From JAEZBP01 sp963832725 (GTDB lineage: Bacteria > Myxococcota_A > Polyangia > Polyangiales > Sandaracinaceae), in contig CAWHVG010000007.1 in assembly GCA_963832725.1 (NCBI GenBank), positions 372,001 to 436,000 on the forward strand: a DNA stretch of 64,000 nt. The letters run 5' to 3'. The notes beneath the pieces were generated by a model, which saw nothing but the letters and a program-made list of their open reading frames with translations, searched no databases and had not been told where the DNA came from. Every line of letters begins with the position of its first letter. Within the stretch, counting starts at the first letter, position 1. A program made the position numbers and the translations under genes. This document shows, in pieces, positions 46,257 through 56,084 of this stretch.

Positions 46257-47235
46257 TCAGGGGAGGGCGATGCGGCCCGGCGCGCCGGTGGTGCCAGCGG
46301 CGGTGTGGCACGAGTTGCAGTCGCCCGACGTCTGCGGCGTCAGCATCGCCCGCACGCGGCCCTGGTAGAGCACCCGCGCCGTGTAGGGCGTGGCGATGGC
46401 GGCGCTGGAGAAGAAGTTCCCGGCCGAGCCCAAGACCGGGATCGCGTTCGGGGTAAGCCGCGTCACCGCGCCGGTCGCGTCGGTGATCTCCACGACCGCC
46501 ATCCCGCCGCCGTCCGCGCCGAAGCAGTCGTCCGGGTCGTGGCCGGTCGCGTAGACCGTGCCGGCGATTGTGTAGAGCGGCCCTCGACCGCGCGAGCGGT
46601 GGCAGTCGACGCAGGCGCGGCCCGGGTGCATGTAGCGCCGTGCCCTGATCGCCGAGGAACCAGGTGCGCCCTGTCGTGCAGGTCGGCGCCTCCGAGAAGA
46701 GCGGATCCGGCGTCATGGTCGGGGGCGGGGTCGTGCAGGTGGCGGGGCCCTCGGGGTAGCCCGCCGCGATCCACGCCTGGATGGTCTGGAGGTCGGCGTC
46801 CGGCACGGCCACCCCGGAGGGCGGCATGGGGCTCGCGGCGCGCATGCGGATGACGCTGCGCTGCGCGTTGGTCGCGGTCGCGTCCCTCAGCGAGGGCGAG
46901 GTGAGGTCGGAGCGGGTCACCAGCGACTCCGGCGCGCCGGCGGTCGGCGTCGAGCCGTGACACGCGCTGCAGTACATCCCGAAGACCTGCTGCACGTCGC
47001 AGGGAGCGGTCCCGGCGAGCGGCGTGACCGGCGTGCCGGGGCCGGTGGGCGACACGTGGCCGGCGTCGACCCCGGGAGGCGGCGTCGTGCCGCCGTCGTT
47101 CCCGGTGGGCGGAAGGATTCGCGTCCCCCCCGCGTCCCGTTCGGGGCCGGCGACGCCGGTGTCCCCGCCGCCGCAGCCGGCGAAGAGGCCGAAGAGAGAG
47201 GAAACGAGCACGAGAGAAGTGAAGCGGCGAGCCAT
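46257..47235 (-). CDS. Multihaem c-type cytochrome lipoprotein, one frameshift
   Basis: About 325 residues. ATG 47235; lipobox (SLFGLFAGC); Pro/Gly/Asp linker. Three CxxCH haem sites are visible: YCSACHGS, ACVDCHRS and DCNSCHTA. The last two lie after a frame change near 46630. A plausible axial Met is in SPMPPSGVAVP, and DLQTIQAWIAAGYPEGP is typical of cytochrome-c-like lipoproteins. Likely periplasmic or outer-membrane electron transfer. It runs convergent to the metalloprotease gene, 72 bp apart. Confidence 0.75.
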
Positions 47236-47482
47236 GGCGACCTCCCACCTGGCACCGGATTCGAGCCGAGCGATACCGAGCCCCGAGATGCCCGCGCGGA
47301 GTCGAGTCACTCGCGCCGGCGGCGCAAAGCATCGACGTTCTGGCAGGACGGAGCAAGTGTCGGCGGTGCGGAAGCGCGCGTCCCAGCCGCGGAACGTGGG
47401 AGTGCGAGGCACCGGCGCGATGCCTCCCGGCCCGGGTGCACAGCTGCTCGATGGACGGGACCCAATGAGGCGCGGCTCTTCT

Positions 47483-48950
47483 CTACCGAGCCGCATCGGG
47501 GGCGCCGAACCAGGTCGTCAGCGCTCGAGGGAGCTCGGGGTCCGCGAGGTCTCCTACCCAGGCGACGTATCCATCCGGTCGGATCAGCACTGCGGGAGGC
47601 GCGTCGACCTCGCCGAGGAGCGGGAGCTCCCAAACGCCGTCGTAGCGAGCGCCGATGCGCCGGACCCGGTCGCCCCACGGGGAGAGGTCGAAGGCCCCCG
47701 ACTCACCGAACTCGAGGAGCACGGGCCGCGCTTCGTGCAGGAGCGTGAACACTCGAGCTCCACCGTCCTCGGTCTGCGATCTCGAGATCCGGCATCCGCC
47801 GCCCGAGGAGCGGGTGACCTTCCCCGAGGTCGTAGTGGATGTCGAGGCCGGAGAGCATCCCGGCGATGCGCTTCCGCGGCTCGTCCATTTGGAGCAGCTC
47901 GCCCATGGTCTCGCGCAAGGCCTGGTGGCGGTCGTCGGGGGCGCTCAGCGCGACCTGCGCCATGGTGTTCCGGAGCACGCGGGCGCCGACCGGGTGTCGC
48001 TCGGCGTGATAGGTGTCCAGGAGGCTCTCGGGAGATGTCTTTCGTACTACCTGCGCCAGCTTCCATCCGAGATTCACCGCGTCCTGCACGCCCGTGTTGA
48101 GGCCCTGGCCACCCTGCGGCGGATGCACGTGTGCGGCGTCGCCGGCCAGCAGGACACGGCCCTTGCGGTAGGAGGCGGCCTGCCGGGTCATGTCGGTGAA
48201 CCGGGAGATCCACGTCGGGGCGTGCACCCCGAAGTCGGTCCCGTAGGCGGCGACGAGCGCCTGGCGGAGATCGTCCAGAGTGGGCTCGCGCTCGTGCTCG
48301 ACATCGCGCTCGACCAGCACGACGCGGTACGGCCCCGTGCCCGTTCCCGGATCGGCGGGGCCGATGCCACCGCCCCCGCGGCGCAGGCCGAGCTGCGGCT
48401 CGTGCATCTCGACCTCGGCGATCATCCAGCTCGTGGTGGGATCCCAGCCGGGGAAGTCGATGGCGGCCGCCTTGCGGACCACGCTGCGACCTCCGTCGCA
48501 GCCGACCAGGTACTCGGCGCGGAGCGGAGCTTCTGCGGCGAGCTCGACGTCGACGCCGGCCTCGTCTTGGCTGAAGCCCACGACCTCGCGGCCGCGGAGG
48601 ATCGGGACTCCCAGCTCCTCGACCCAGCCGGCCAGGATGCGCTCGATGTGGCTCTGCCAGAGCGCGAGCCCGTGGTTGCGCCGAGTCGGGAAGTCGCTGA
48701 TGTCCAAGCGGATCCCGGCGAAGCCCTGGACCTGCGTCGCCTTGCCCTCCGCCAGGAAGCGATCGGCGATGCCGCGCTGATCGAGCACCTCGATCGTGCG
48801 GGCGTGCAGACCTCCGGCCCGCGATCCGTCGAGCGCCTGACTGCTGCGCCGCTCGACGATGACGACGTCCACCCCGGCCAGCGCCAGCTCGGCCGCCAGC
48901 ATCAGCCCGGTCGGGCCGCCGCCCGCGATCACCACCGCGTGCTCCGTCAT
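47483..48950 (-). CDS. FAD-dependent aromatic monooxygenase (PHBH/PheA-like), one frameshift
   Basis: About 488 residues. ATG 48950. FAD motifs: VVIAGGGPTGLMLAAELALAG, the DG segment EYLVGCDGGRSVVRKAA, and GRVLLAGDAAHVHPPQGGQGLNTGVQDA. This is the classic p-hydroxybenzoate hydroxylase-type layout for ring hydroxylation, using NAD(P)H and O2. After a shift near 47775 a C-terminal thioredoxin-like domain continues (VFTLLHEARPVLLEFGESGAFDLS, AVLIRPDGYVAWVGD), as in larger members such as MhpA-type or polyketide-tailoring hydroxylases. It lies 17 bp before the Cys-rich lipoprotein gene on the same strand, probably by chance. Confidence 0.8.
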
Positions 48951-48967
48951 CGCGACAGCTCCGAGGC

Positions 48968-49989
48968 TCAGGGCTGGCAGAAGGGCACGGACCAGGAGCT
49001 GGTCAGGCCGCTGCACGTCTGACCGCTGGGGCAGGTCGGGGGCGAGCCGTCGCTGCCACCGCAGACCGTTCGGCACGCCGTGCTCCCGCCGCTCGCGCGG
49101 ATGCAGATCAGCCCGCGCGAGCAGACGCCCATGGTGCCGCCGCAGGCCTCGCCCTCGGCCAACGTGCCGTTGGGCTCGCAGCCGGTGTAGCGCTCGCCGG
49201 TCTCGGGGTTGCGGGCCAGCGTGCACATGTCGGCCGAGTCCGCGCAGTCCTGGGTGAGGATGTCGCAGCGCGCCGGGAGCGGTCGGGCAGATCTGCACGC
49301 AGGTCTCGCTGCCGACTCGGCCGAGGCAGGCGGCGTCCGGTCCACAGGCGCCGACCGAGCCGGCCGGGCACATCTCTTGGCAGGTGAAGTTCGTTCCGTC
49401 GAAGCTGATGCACCACAGGCCGCGGTCGCACTCGCGGTCCTGGGCGCACGCGTCGCCGAGGACGTGCGGCGGAGTCGCCGCGAAGGCTTGGCACGCGGTG
49501 CCGCTCGAGGTGACCGCGCAGCGTTGGCCCGTCGGGCAGGACGAGAGGTCGAAGGGATCGCACGCGCCGCTGGCCGTGCAGGGCATCGACACCGGGCCGG
49601 CGTCTGCTCCGCCATCCGTCGCGCCCGCGTCCGACCCGGTGCTCCCGTCCGTGAGCGCGCCGCCGTCCGATCCGCCGCCGTCCGTGAGCGCGCCGCCGTC
49701 CGATCCGCCGCCGTCCATGAGCGGGCCGCCGTCCGATTCCGCCGCCGTCCGATCCGCCGCCGTCTGCGACCGCGCCGCCGTCTGCGCCCGCGTCCGAGCT
49801 CGCGCCGCCGTCTCGGCCGGCCGACGCGTCTCCCGCCGTGCCCGCGTCGCCGCCCGACCCGCTCGCGTCCATCGCGACGCCCGCGTCTCGCCCACCCGCG
49901 TCGGGCGGGAAGGTCTCCGTCGCGCATCCGCTCGCGACGAGCAACGCCGCCGTCACCGCGAGCCACACCGATCGCTTCGTGCCGTTCAT
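48968..49989 (-). CDS. Cys-rich lipoprotein with Asp/Gly repeat linker, two frameshifts
   Basis: About 340 residues. ATG 49989; lipobox (LLVASGC). The linker is extraordinarily repetitive (DGGGSDGGALT repeated, encoded by 30-bp DNA units at about 49640-49760), and one frame change (near 49740) lies in it; the other is near 49280. The mature domain has many Cys pairs (CTASGACDPFDLSSCPTGQRC, CAQDRECDRGLWC, CQEMCPAGSVGACGPDAACLG, GVCSRGLICI, CRTVCGGSDGSPPTC). This pattern resembles disulphide-rich extracellular lipoproteins of Myxococcota. No enzyme motif. Confidence 0.7.
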
Positions 49990-50029
49990 CGTCCGAGAGC
50001 GTAGATCAGCCGTGCCAGCCGATCACCGC

Positions 50030-50075
50030 GCCCGGCAAATCAGGCCCGGCAAATCAGACGCGCCCGGCAAATCAG
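50030..50075. repeat. Three copies of a 14-bp repeat
   Basis: gcccggcaaatcag is found at 50030-50043, 50044-50057 and 50062-50075. The first two are head-to-tail; the third follows after four bases. The stop codon of the methyltransferase gene (tca at 50072-50074 on this strand) lies inside the third copy, so the array marks the gene's 3' end. No other copy was noticed in the window. Confidence 0.8.
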
Positions 50076-51073
50076 ACCCGACGCCAGCGGACCAGACAGT
50101 GCGCGGGCCGCATCCACTTCGACTCGAGACCGTGATCGTCGACGGCCAGCCCGGACAGGACGGTCAGCTCCTCGGGCGCGTAGAAGCGGCGGAAGGAGAT
50201 CCATGCGTCGTGGGCGAACTCGGGGTCGCGATAGCGCAGGACGCTCAGCGCCGGCAGGAGCAGGCCGTAGAAGACGCTGCGGCAACCGTCGATGAAGACC
50301 ACGCCGTGCCCGGCGACGCCGACCGCCTCGTGGAACATCCGCGCGACCATGCCGGGCGAGAAGTGATGGAGCGACTGCGTACACACGACCACGTCGTGCT
50401 CGCCGCGCTCCAGATTCGAGAGATCGAGCGCGTCCTGCACGGCGAAGCGGACCGAGAGCCCTTCCTCCCGCGCCACCGCTTCACCGAGCGCGAGGTACTC
50501 CTCGCGGATGTCGGTGGCGGTGAGCTCGACATCCATCCCCCGCTCTCGGGTCATCCGCGCCACCTCGAGCGCGAAACCCCCGTGGCCCGCCGCCAAGTCC
50601 AGGATCCGCGTCGGGCGGTCCTCGGCCAAGAGCGGCTCCATGGCCCGAAAGAACGCGCGGTAGCTGCCGAGCACCGCGTTGAGCGCGTCGAGGTTGGCGA
50701 GCAGCCGCACGCGCATCGCCCGATCGAGCTCGGGATTGTCGAGGTACTCCGACTCGTCCGTGTCACCGAAGCGCTGGTGCATCCTGGCCGCGAGGCCCTC
50801 GGTCAGCCCGAGGGCGCGCGCTCGGTCGTGCACCCGAGCGCGCATCTCCGAGAGCGCCCGATCGGCCAGCCGATCGATCTCCTCCGCCGCGCTCCTGTCG
50901 CCGAGATCCAGGCGCGCGAAGAGCGTGCGAGCTCGCCCGCGATGCTCCGACAGAACCGCGTTCGCGGCCTGCCGACGCGCCTCCCCGAGCAGCGCCACCG
51001 TCAGGTTCGGGAGCCGAAACGCCGTGTACCCGCGCGCGACGTTGCTCATCAGACGGTCCATCATCGTTTCCAT
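50072..51073 (-). CDS. Class I SAM-dependent methyltransferase
   Basis: 333 residues. The SAM site is ILDLAAGHGGFALEVARM with the ribose-binding acidic residue in VELTATDIREEYLALGEAVA, the DALDLSNL motif IV neighbour, and VVVCTQSLHHFSPGMVARMFHEAV. A helical N-terminal region (about 1-120) has no known domain. The first ATG is at 51073 with other Met codons close by, so the start is not certain. Substrate unknown. It lies next to secreted protein genes but has no signal peptide itself. The 231-bp gap to the next gene (51074-51304) holds no gene. Confidence 0.8.
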   Translation of the reverse strand: METMMDRLMSNVARGYTAFRLPNLTVALLGEARRQAANAVLSEHRGRARTLFARLDLGDRSAAEEIDRLADRALSEMRARVHDRARALGLTEGLAARMHQRFGDTDESEYLDNPELDRAMRVRLLANLDALNAVLGSYRAFFRAMEPLLAEDRPTRILDLAAGHGGFALEVARMTRERGMDVELTATDIREEYLALGEAVAREEGLSVRFAVQDALDLSNLERGEHDVVVCTQSLHHFSPGMVARMFHEAVGVAGHGVVFIDGCRSVFYGLLLPALSVLRYRDPEFAHDAWISFRRFYAPEELTVLSGLAVDDHGLESKWMRPAHCLVRWRRV

Positions 51074-51304
51074 GGGAGAACATCATACGCGTTTCGAGAG
51101 CGCTGACGAAGCATGAACAACCGTGTCGAACGTCATCACCGATTCCGACGCCCGCTCGTCGCGCAATCGCCTCGCCTGCGTGACCTCGCGCCCCGGTCCC
51201 GTCGCCCTCGGAGCGACATCTCGCCCCGCTTGCGCCCTCTGCTCCCCGATCCTCGCCGGATCTCACCCCGCCACGCGCATTCGCGCCCGCCGATTTGCCG
51301 CGCG

Positions 51305-53116
51305 TCAGGGCGTGGCGTTGCCCCAGCCGACGACGAGCTCGGTGGTGTCCACGCCCTGCGCTTCGAGCACGCTGACCGGGTCGTAGGCGAAGGGGCGCTG
51401 GCCGAAGTTGATGGCCTCGTCGTAGTGGCCGTCGGTCGTGGTGCCGGTCTCGTTGCCGTAGACCATCGGGTAGAGCTCGACCCAGGCGTCGCTCAGCACC
51501 ATCTGGTCGAGCAGCTGGTCGCCGACGATGACGTACACGGCGGGGTGCTCCCCACGGTAGTCGACGGCGAAGCCGTAGTGATCGTAGTTCGGTGGCGTGC
51601 TCGAGAAGTGGGTCTCCCAGATCAGGTCGTAGTAGAAGCCATCCGAGACGTTCACCGAGCAGCTCGCCGCCACGTCGTCCCACGAGTAGGGGCCGATGTG
51701 GCCGTCGCCCGTGACGATGCCGCCGCCTTCGTTCACGACGTCGCCGAGGCGCTCGAACTCGAAGTACCAGAACGCGCCGTAGATCGATTGATTCGCGCGG
51801 ACACCCTGCTTGTCCACGCCGACCCAACGCGCGGACCGACCGTCCGGCGAAATGACGATTTCCTGCCCGCTCTCGACGTCGTGCACGAGCTGCGGCTGGT
51901 CCACCATGGTCACCGGGCCGGGCACGGTGATTCGGACGGTGGCCTCGACCCAATGTCCCGCCGCGTCGCGGATGGTGGCGCGCGCCGGGTGGATGCCGAC
52001 CGCCGTGGCCGTGAACGTGAACGTGCCGCCGCTCGCTTTCGTACGACCGGCGTAGTGCGGGCTCGAGAGGAGCTCCCACTCGATCTTGCCGGTGAGATCG
52101 CCGTCTTCCGTGTCGGTCGCGGTGGCCTGCAGCGTGATCGGCGTGCCCGCGGCGACGCTGCGGTCGTTCGGAACGCGCAGAACCGGCGGATCGTCGGGCG
52201 CGCCGGCGAAGGTCGTCCCCCAGCCGAGCACCAGCGCGTCGGCCGTGTCCGCCATCCCCGCCGCGCGCAACGCCGACGCCGGGTCGTACGTGAACGGGAC
52301 GTTCACGGTGTCGTTTCCGGGATTGATCTCGACGTGCCAGGTCGGCGCTTCTTTGGTGCCGGCGACGAAGATGTAGAGCGGCGAGGTGATGCCGGTCAGC
52401 GACTCGCTGTGCAGCACGCCCACGCTCCCGTCGTCGCCGTGCGCGACCACGTGCACCGTCGGCGTCGTGTCGCGGTAATCGACCACCATCCCGTAGGTGT
52501 CGTTCGGCGCGTCGATGCGGGTCAGCCAGTTGCCGGCGTAGAAGACGCTGCCGTCGACCATCAGCCCAAAGCTCTGATCGGTCTCGCCGATGCCCGTCTC
52601 CACGACCGGCACGGCGTGGGTGGCGATGCCGAAGCCGTAGTCGCCGATGACCTCGACCAGCCGTTTGCTTTCGAAGTAGAAGACGCCGGACCCCGGCTGG
52701 ATGGCGGTCTCGGAGCGGACGCCGTCGTGCGCGTAGAAGTCGACGGCGAGGCCGTCCTCGCGCAGGCGGAGCAGGGGACCGCGGTCCTCTTGGCTGAGCC
52801 GCACCGGCCGGTCCTGATTGAGGGTCAGCGTGACCGTGCGATCGGCGTCGAGCAATACCTTGCAGACGTCCGGTGCGTCACAGCCCTCCCAGCCGAGGAC
52901 GCTGGTCCGGTAGCCGGGGGTGACGTGCAGGGTCACGGTGGTGCCCGTAGGGAAGCGGGCGGTGCAGGGGCCGTTGCAGTCGAGGCGCGGCGGGTCGGAC
53001 GTCACGCGGGCGGTGCCGGAGCCCGCGACGTCGAGCGTCAGCGTGTTGGACGGTCCGTCGCAGCCGGCGGCGAGCGTCGACACGATGAGGAGGGTGCAGA
53101 TACGTTGCGGTCGCAC
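51305..53116 (-). CDS. Lipoprotein with tandem SPRY-like modules
   Basis: 603 residues, intact. GTG 53116; lipobox (LLIVSTLAAGC). A short Cys-paired domain (CNGPCTARFPTGTTVTLHVTPG, WEGCDAPDVC) is followed by a first SPRY-like unit: GVFYFESKRLVEVIGDYGFGIATHA, FYAGNWLTRIDAPNDTYGMVVDYRDTTPTVHVV, ending FTYDPASALRAAGM. An Ig/PKD-like spacer (PPVLRVPNDRSVAAGTPITLQATATDTEDGD) follows. Then comes a second unit: FWYFEFERLGDVVNEGGGIVTGDGHIG, NYDHYGFAVDYRGEHPAVYVIV, FAYDPVSVLEAQGV. Both end in a similar ELVVGWG / ALVLGWG strand, showing internal duplication. SPRY is mainly eukaryotic; the assignment is by pattern only. Surface ligand binding is likely. Confidence 0.65.
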   Translation of the reverse strand: MRPQRICTLLIVSTLAAGCDGPSNTLTLDVAGSGTARVTSDPPRLDCNGPCTARFPTGTTVTLHVTPGYRTSVLGWEGCDAPDVCKVLLDADRTVTLTLNQDRPVRLSQEDRGPLLRLREDGLAVDFYAHDGVRSETAIQPGSGVFYFESKRLVEVIGDYGFGIATHAVPVVETGIGETDQSFGLMVDGSVFYAGNWLTRIDAPNDTYGMVVDYRDTTPTVHVVAHGDDGSVGVLHSESLTGITSPLYIFVAGTKEAPTWHVEINPGNDTVNVPFTYDPASALRAAGMADTADALVLGWGTTFAGAPDDPPVLRVPNDRSVAAGTPITLQATATDTEDGDLTGKIEWELLSSPHYAGRTKASGGTFTFTATAVGIHPARATIRDAAGHWVEATVRITVPGPVTMVDQPQLVHDVESGQEIVISPDGRSARWVGVDKQGVRANQSIYGAFWYFEFERLGDVVNEGGGIVTGDGHIGPYSWDDVAASCSVNVSDGFYYDLIWETHFSSTPPNYDHYGFAVDYRGEHPAVYVIVGDQLLDQMVLSDAWVELYPMVYGNETGTTTDGHYDEAINFGQRPFAYDPVSVLEAQGVDTTELVVGWGNATP

Positions 53117-53862
53117 GGCTTCAGCAGGACAGCAAAGGCCGTGCTCCGGTGCGCAGCGGCATTGCGCGCCGAGGCATGCATCGGGCACCGCGTCACGCGC
53201 GCGGCCGGTTGCCTCGCCGCACCGCCGGAGCGCACGGCGACGCGGACCATCCGTATCGATGCGCCGTGTCGCGTGGCCACGATCGAGTCGAACCGTGCTC
53301 GAGCGCCGCGTGCGACGCCGTCCGGTCCGACCGAGTCGACGGCCTCCGCCACGCCACTCCGCGTGTGCATCCGTGCCCCGTGAGCTCCGGCCACGTCCTG
53401 ACCTGCGACACACCCGGCATGGGTCGGCTCGCCCGACAGCGAGGCGCGCGTTCCGCGTAGAGAGGGCGCCGAGGCGCTTCGACGGCCCGGCGGTCGTGCT
53501 GCGCGCCTCCCGTGACGAGCCCCGCGATGAACGCGTCGCGCGCCGAGTCTTCGGGCGACCGCCTCCCAGCCACGCTCTCGGCGTTCGATGCGCTCGGACT
53601 CGACGCGGACCGAATCCGTGAGCGGGCGTGGCGCGCGAGGTCCACGACGACCCCGACTCCCGCGTGCCGGTCGGTTCGGCGAGCTCGGAGCGGGTCGTCC
53701 CCGTGACCGCTGGCGTGTAGGCGCAGCGGATTGGCGCGTCGTCGCAACGCCCGGCGATCGGGGGCCGGCTAGACTGGATCCGACGCCGCCGAGCGGACCC
53801 GCCGGCACGCATCATCGCGGGCGTTGCGATCGCGTCGTCGACCGGGCGCGGAGGAGCAGCTC
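53117..53862. other. Intergenic, no gene recognised
   Basis: 746 bp upstream of two divergent genes. All frames give Arg/Ser/Pro-rich translations without motifs. The 3' portion may contain the promoter and leader of the ICMT-like gene, whose ribosome site (ggaggagcagct) precedes ATG 53863. I see no RNA gene or repeat. A decayed gene is possible but not demonstrable by eye. Confidence 0.45.
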
Positions 53863-54546
53863 ATGCACGGACAGGAAGAGGTGTCGAAGATTCCGCGTTT
53901 CACCTGGGTGGTGCTCCACCTGGCGGAGCTCGGCGTCGCGCTCTGGATCCTGCTCGGAGGCGGGTACGAGGAGGTCGGCCGTTGGTTCGGGCAAGACTGG
54001 GTGTCCGGAGACCTCGGGCGGCGACTGATCCTGGCGGTGTTCGGCGTCGTGCTCTGGTCGCGGATGACCCTGACCGGCCTCTACCTCCTGCGGCGGCGCT
54101 TCGGCTGGAGCGAGGCCGTCCCCGTGATCGCTGCCAGCGCCATCTACCAGTGGGGCTTTGCGCTCCTGGGCGCGGGAACGGACGCGCCGCTGAGCGTGCT
54201 CGATGGGCTCGGGGTCGCGCTCTACGTGCTCGGGAGCGTGTTCAACACCGGCTCCGAGCTCCAGCGGCGGGCGTTCAAGGCTCGGCCCGAACACGAGGGG
54301 CAGCTCTACACGGGCGGGTTCTTCTCCCTGTGCCGTCACCCCAACTACTTCGGGGATTCCATGTGGGGAGTGGGGTGGGCGATTCTGACGCGAAACCCCT
54401 GGTCGACCATCATCGTACTGGTCGAGGCCTCCGGCTTCGTCTTCTCTCAGATCCCGGTGCTCGACCGCTACCTCGAGTCGCACTACGGCGAGGCCTACCG
54501 CGAGTGGGCGCGGCACACGAAGCGCTTCATCCCCTTCCTCTACTGA
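53863..54546 (+). CDS. Isoprenylcysteine carboxyl methyltransferase (ICMT)-like membrane protein
   Basis: 227 residues, intact. Five hydrophobic helices (VVLHLAELGVALWILLGGG, LILAVFGVVLWSRMTLTGLYLL, VIAASAIYQWGFALLG, LGVALYVLGSVFNTGSELQRR, STIIVLVEASGFVFSQI). Family signature: LYTGGFFSLCRHPNYFGD (RHPxY) and the end LESHYGEAYREWARHTKRFIPFLY (SAM/active-site Glu and Tyr). Members methylate isoprenoid-type or other lipophilic substrates, or act as DUF1295 reductases. The sterol-desaturase-like gene converges with it across a shared GC hairpin, which suggests related lipid work but no proof. Confidence 0.8.
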   Translation: MHGQEEVSKIPRFTWVVLHLAELGVALWILLGGGYEEVGRWFGQDWVSGDLGRRLILAVFGVVLWSRMTLTGLYLLRRRFGWSEAVPVIAASAIYQWGFALLGAGTDAPLSVLDGLGVALYVLGSVFNTGSELQRRAFKARPEHEGQLYTGGFFSLCRHPNYFGDSMWGVGWAILTRNPWSTIIVLVEASGFVFSQIPVLDRYLESHYGEAYREWARHTKRFIPFLY

Positions 54547-54548
54547 GC

Positions 54549-55721
54549 TTACTGAGCTCCCTCCCCCGTTCGACGGGGGAGGGTTGGCGTGGGGGCCGAC
54601 CGACCCATGCGCCGCGCGCGCGACCGGAAGGGGAAGAGGTGCGCCGCGAGGAACCCGTCGGGGATCTGCTCCTTCACCACACCGTAGCGTCGCGGCCAGC
54701 CGGCGTTCGGCGGCAGGTAGAGCGTGCCGAAGAGCAGATCGAGGAACGCGAACGTGCCCGCGTAGTTGGTGTCGATCGCCTCCGCGTCGGAGGCGTGGTG
54801 GACGTGGTGGACGCGCGGGCTGACGAGGAAGCGATCGAGCGGGCCGTAGCTCAGCCGGACGTTCGCGTGGATCAATGTCGCCTGCACGGTGATGACGGCG
54901 CCGTAGCCGAGCGCTGCCGGGAACGCGAACCCGAGCAGGTGCACGGCCAGGTACACGGCGCTGCGCATGAGCAGCGTCTCGATCAAGTGCACGCGCGAGC
55001 CGGCCAGCGCGTCCATCCGCTCGCTGGAGTGATGGATGGCGTGGATCCGCCAGAGCCACGGGACCTCGTGCATCGCGCGGTGGACCGCGTACTCGACCAG
55101 ATCCGCCAGGAGCAGGATGGCCGGGATCTGCACCCAGAGCGGCGCGTGCGAGACACGTGCTTGCAGCGCCTCGAAGCTCGCGCTGCCGGCGGCGCGGGTG
55201 ACGAGCATCGCGGCGATCCAGCTGGCCGCGATCGTGAGCCCATGGAGGCCCAGGTGGTTGACCGCGAAGTAGACCGCGTCGGTGCGCCGCCCTCGCGTCC
55301 TCTGCGGATGGAGAGGCCGGAGCCGCTCGAGGGGAAGGAAGATCAGCGCGAGCAGGAGCAGATCGACCAGAAGCCAGTCCAGCGAGAGGACGCCCTCCAA
55401 CCCTCGCGCCCGACCGACGTGGACGAAGACCCCACCCGCGAGCAGCGCCGCGGCGACCAGGCCGGCGCCGAGCGCGCCACGCTTGCGCCCGCGGACCAGC
55501 GCCGTGACGCTCGCGATGCACGCGACGGCCACCGCCGGCGTGAGGGCGAGCCGGACCCGCGCCAGCGGGTAGAGCGCGCGCACCTCGGGGCTCGTGAAGA
55601 GGGCCGGGAAGCGCACGCAGAGGACCGTGCCGAGCGCGACCGAGCCGGCGATCCAGGCGACGTTTCCGGAGCGCCGGCCGCGCGGCGCGGGGACGAGGCT
55701 GGGGACGAGAGAAGCAGTCAT
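54549..55721 (-). CDS. Sterol desaturase/fatty acid hydroxylase superfamily protein
   Basis: 390 residues, intact. About seven hydrophobic helices. The three histidine clusters that hold the diiron centre are EYAVHRAMHEVPWLWRIHAIHHSSERMDA and SPRVHHVHHASDAEAIDTN (HxxxH, HxxHH, HxxHH). It should hydroxylate or desaturate a lipid at the membrane. Start ATG 55721. The last 15 codons (APTPTLPRRTGEGAQ) are encoded by the dispersed GC-hairpin repeat described below, so the repeat has supplied the C-terminus and stop codon. Confidence 0.85.
   Translation of the reverse strand: MTASLVPSLVPAPRGRRSGNVAWIAGSVALGTVLCVRFPALFTSPEVRALYPLARVRLALTPAVAVACIASVTALVRGRKRGALGAGLVAAALLAGGVFVHVGRARGLEGVLSLDWLLVDLLLLALIFLPLERLRPLHPQRTRGRRTDAVYFAVNHLGLHGLTIAASWIAAMLVTRAAGSASFEALQARVSHAPLWVQIPAILLLADLVEYAVHRAMHEVPWLWRIHAIHHSSERMDALAGSRVHLIETLLMRSAVYLAVHLLGFAFPAALGYGAVITVQATLIHANVRLSYGPLDRFLVSPRVHHVHHASDAEAIDTNYAGTFAFLDLLFGTLYLPPNAGWPRRYGVVKEQIPDGFLAAHLFPFRSRARRMGRSAPTPTLPRRTGEGAQ
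54553..54611. repeat. Dispersed GC-hairpin repeat, copy 1 (bidirectional terminator candidate)
   Basis: ccctcccccgt (54559-54569) and acgggggaggg (54573-54583) form a perfect 11-bp stem with a 3-nt loop, followed by gttggcgtgggggccgaccgacccatgcg. A second copy at 56085-56144 is almost identical over about 58 bp. It lies 7 bp after the ICMT-like stop and inside the 3' end of the convergent desaturase gene. It lacks a U-tract, so Rho-independent action is uncertain. Confidence 0.75.
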
Positions 55722-56084
55722 TCGCGTTCCTCCGCGCCGCCGCCCAAGCACACCCCGTGCCGGACCGTCGGCAGCGCGACGCGACGCGCCGCCGTGAAGG
55801 ACGCTGCACAACCCTGAGCCGCGAAGTTCCCGCCCTGCGGCTCCGCGAGGTGAGCCGGCGGTGTCGCCCGCTCCTGATCGGGCGCGCGGATCCGCCACCG
55901 TCGGCGCATGCGGGGGACCAAGCGCCGCAGAACGGCGAGATCAACCTCCCACCGTTGAAGGGTGGCCGGCGGGCCGGCTCGCGCGGCCGCCGCGGCGGGC
56001 CCGGACTCTACCGCAATGCGCGCGGCGACGTACGGAGGGCGACCGAGCCCGCGAGCGGCAGGGGGAGAGGATCGGAGCGCGCTC

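Noticed and set aside
53193..53747. Minus-strand 184-codon frame upstream of the SPRY-like lipoprotein gene
   Set aside because: Arg/Ser-rich composition, no motif, and no ribosome site; looks like a GC-rich non-coding frame.
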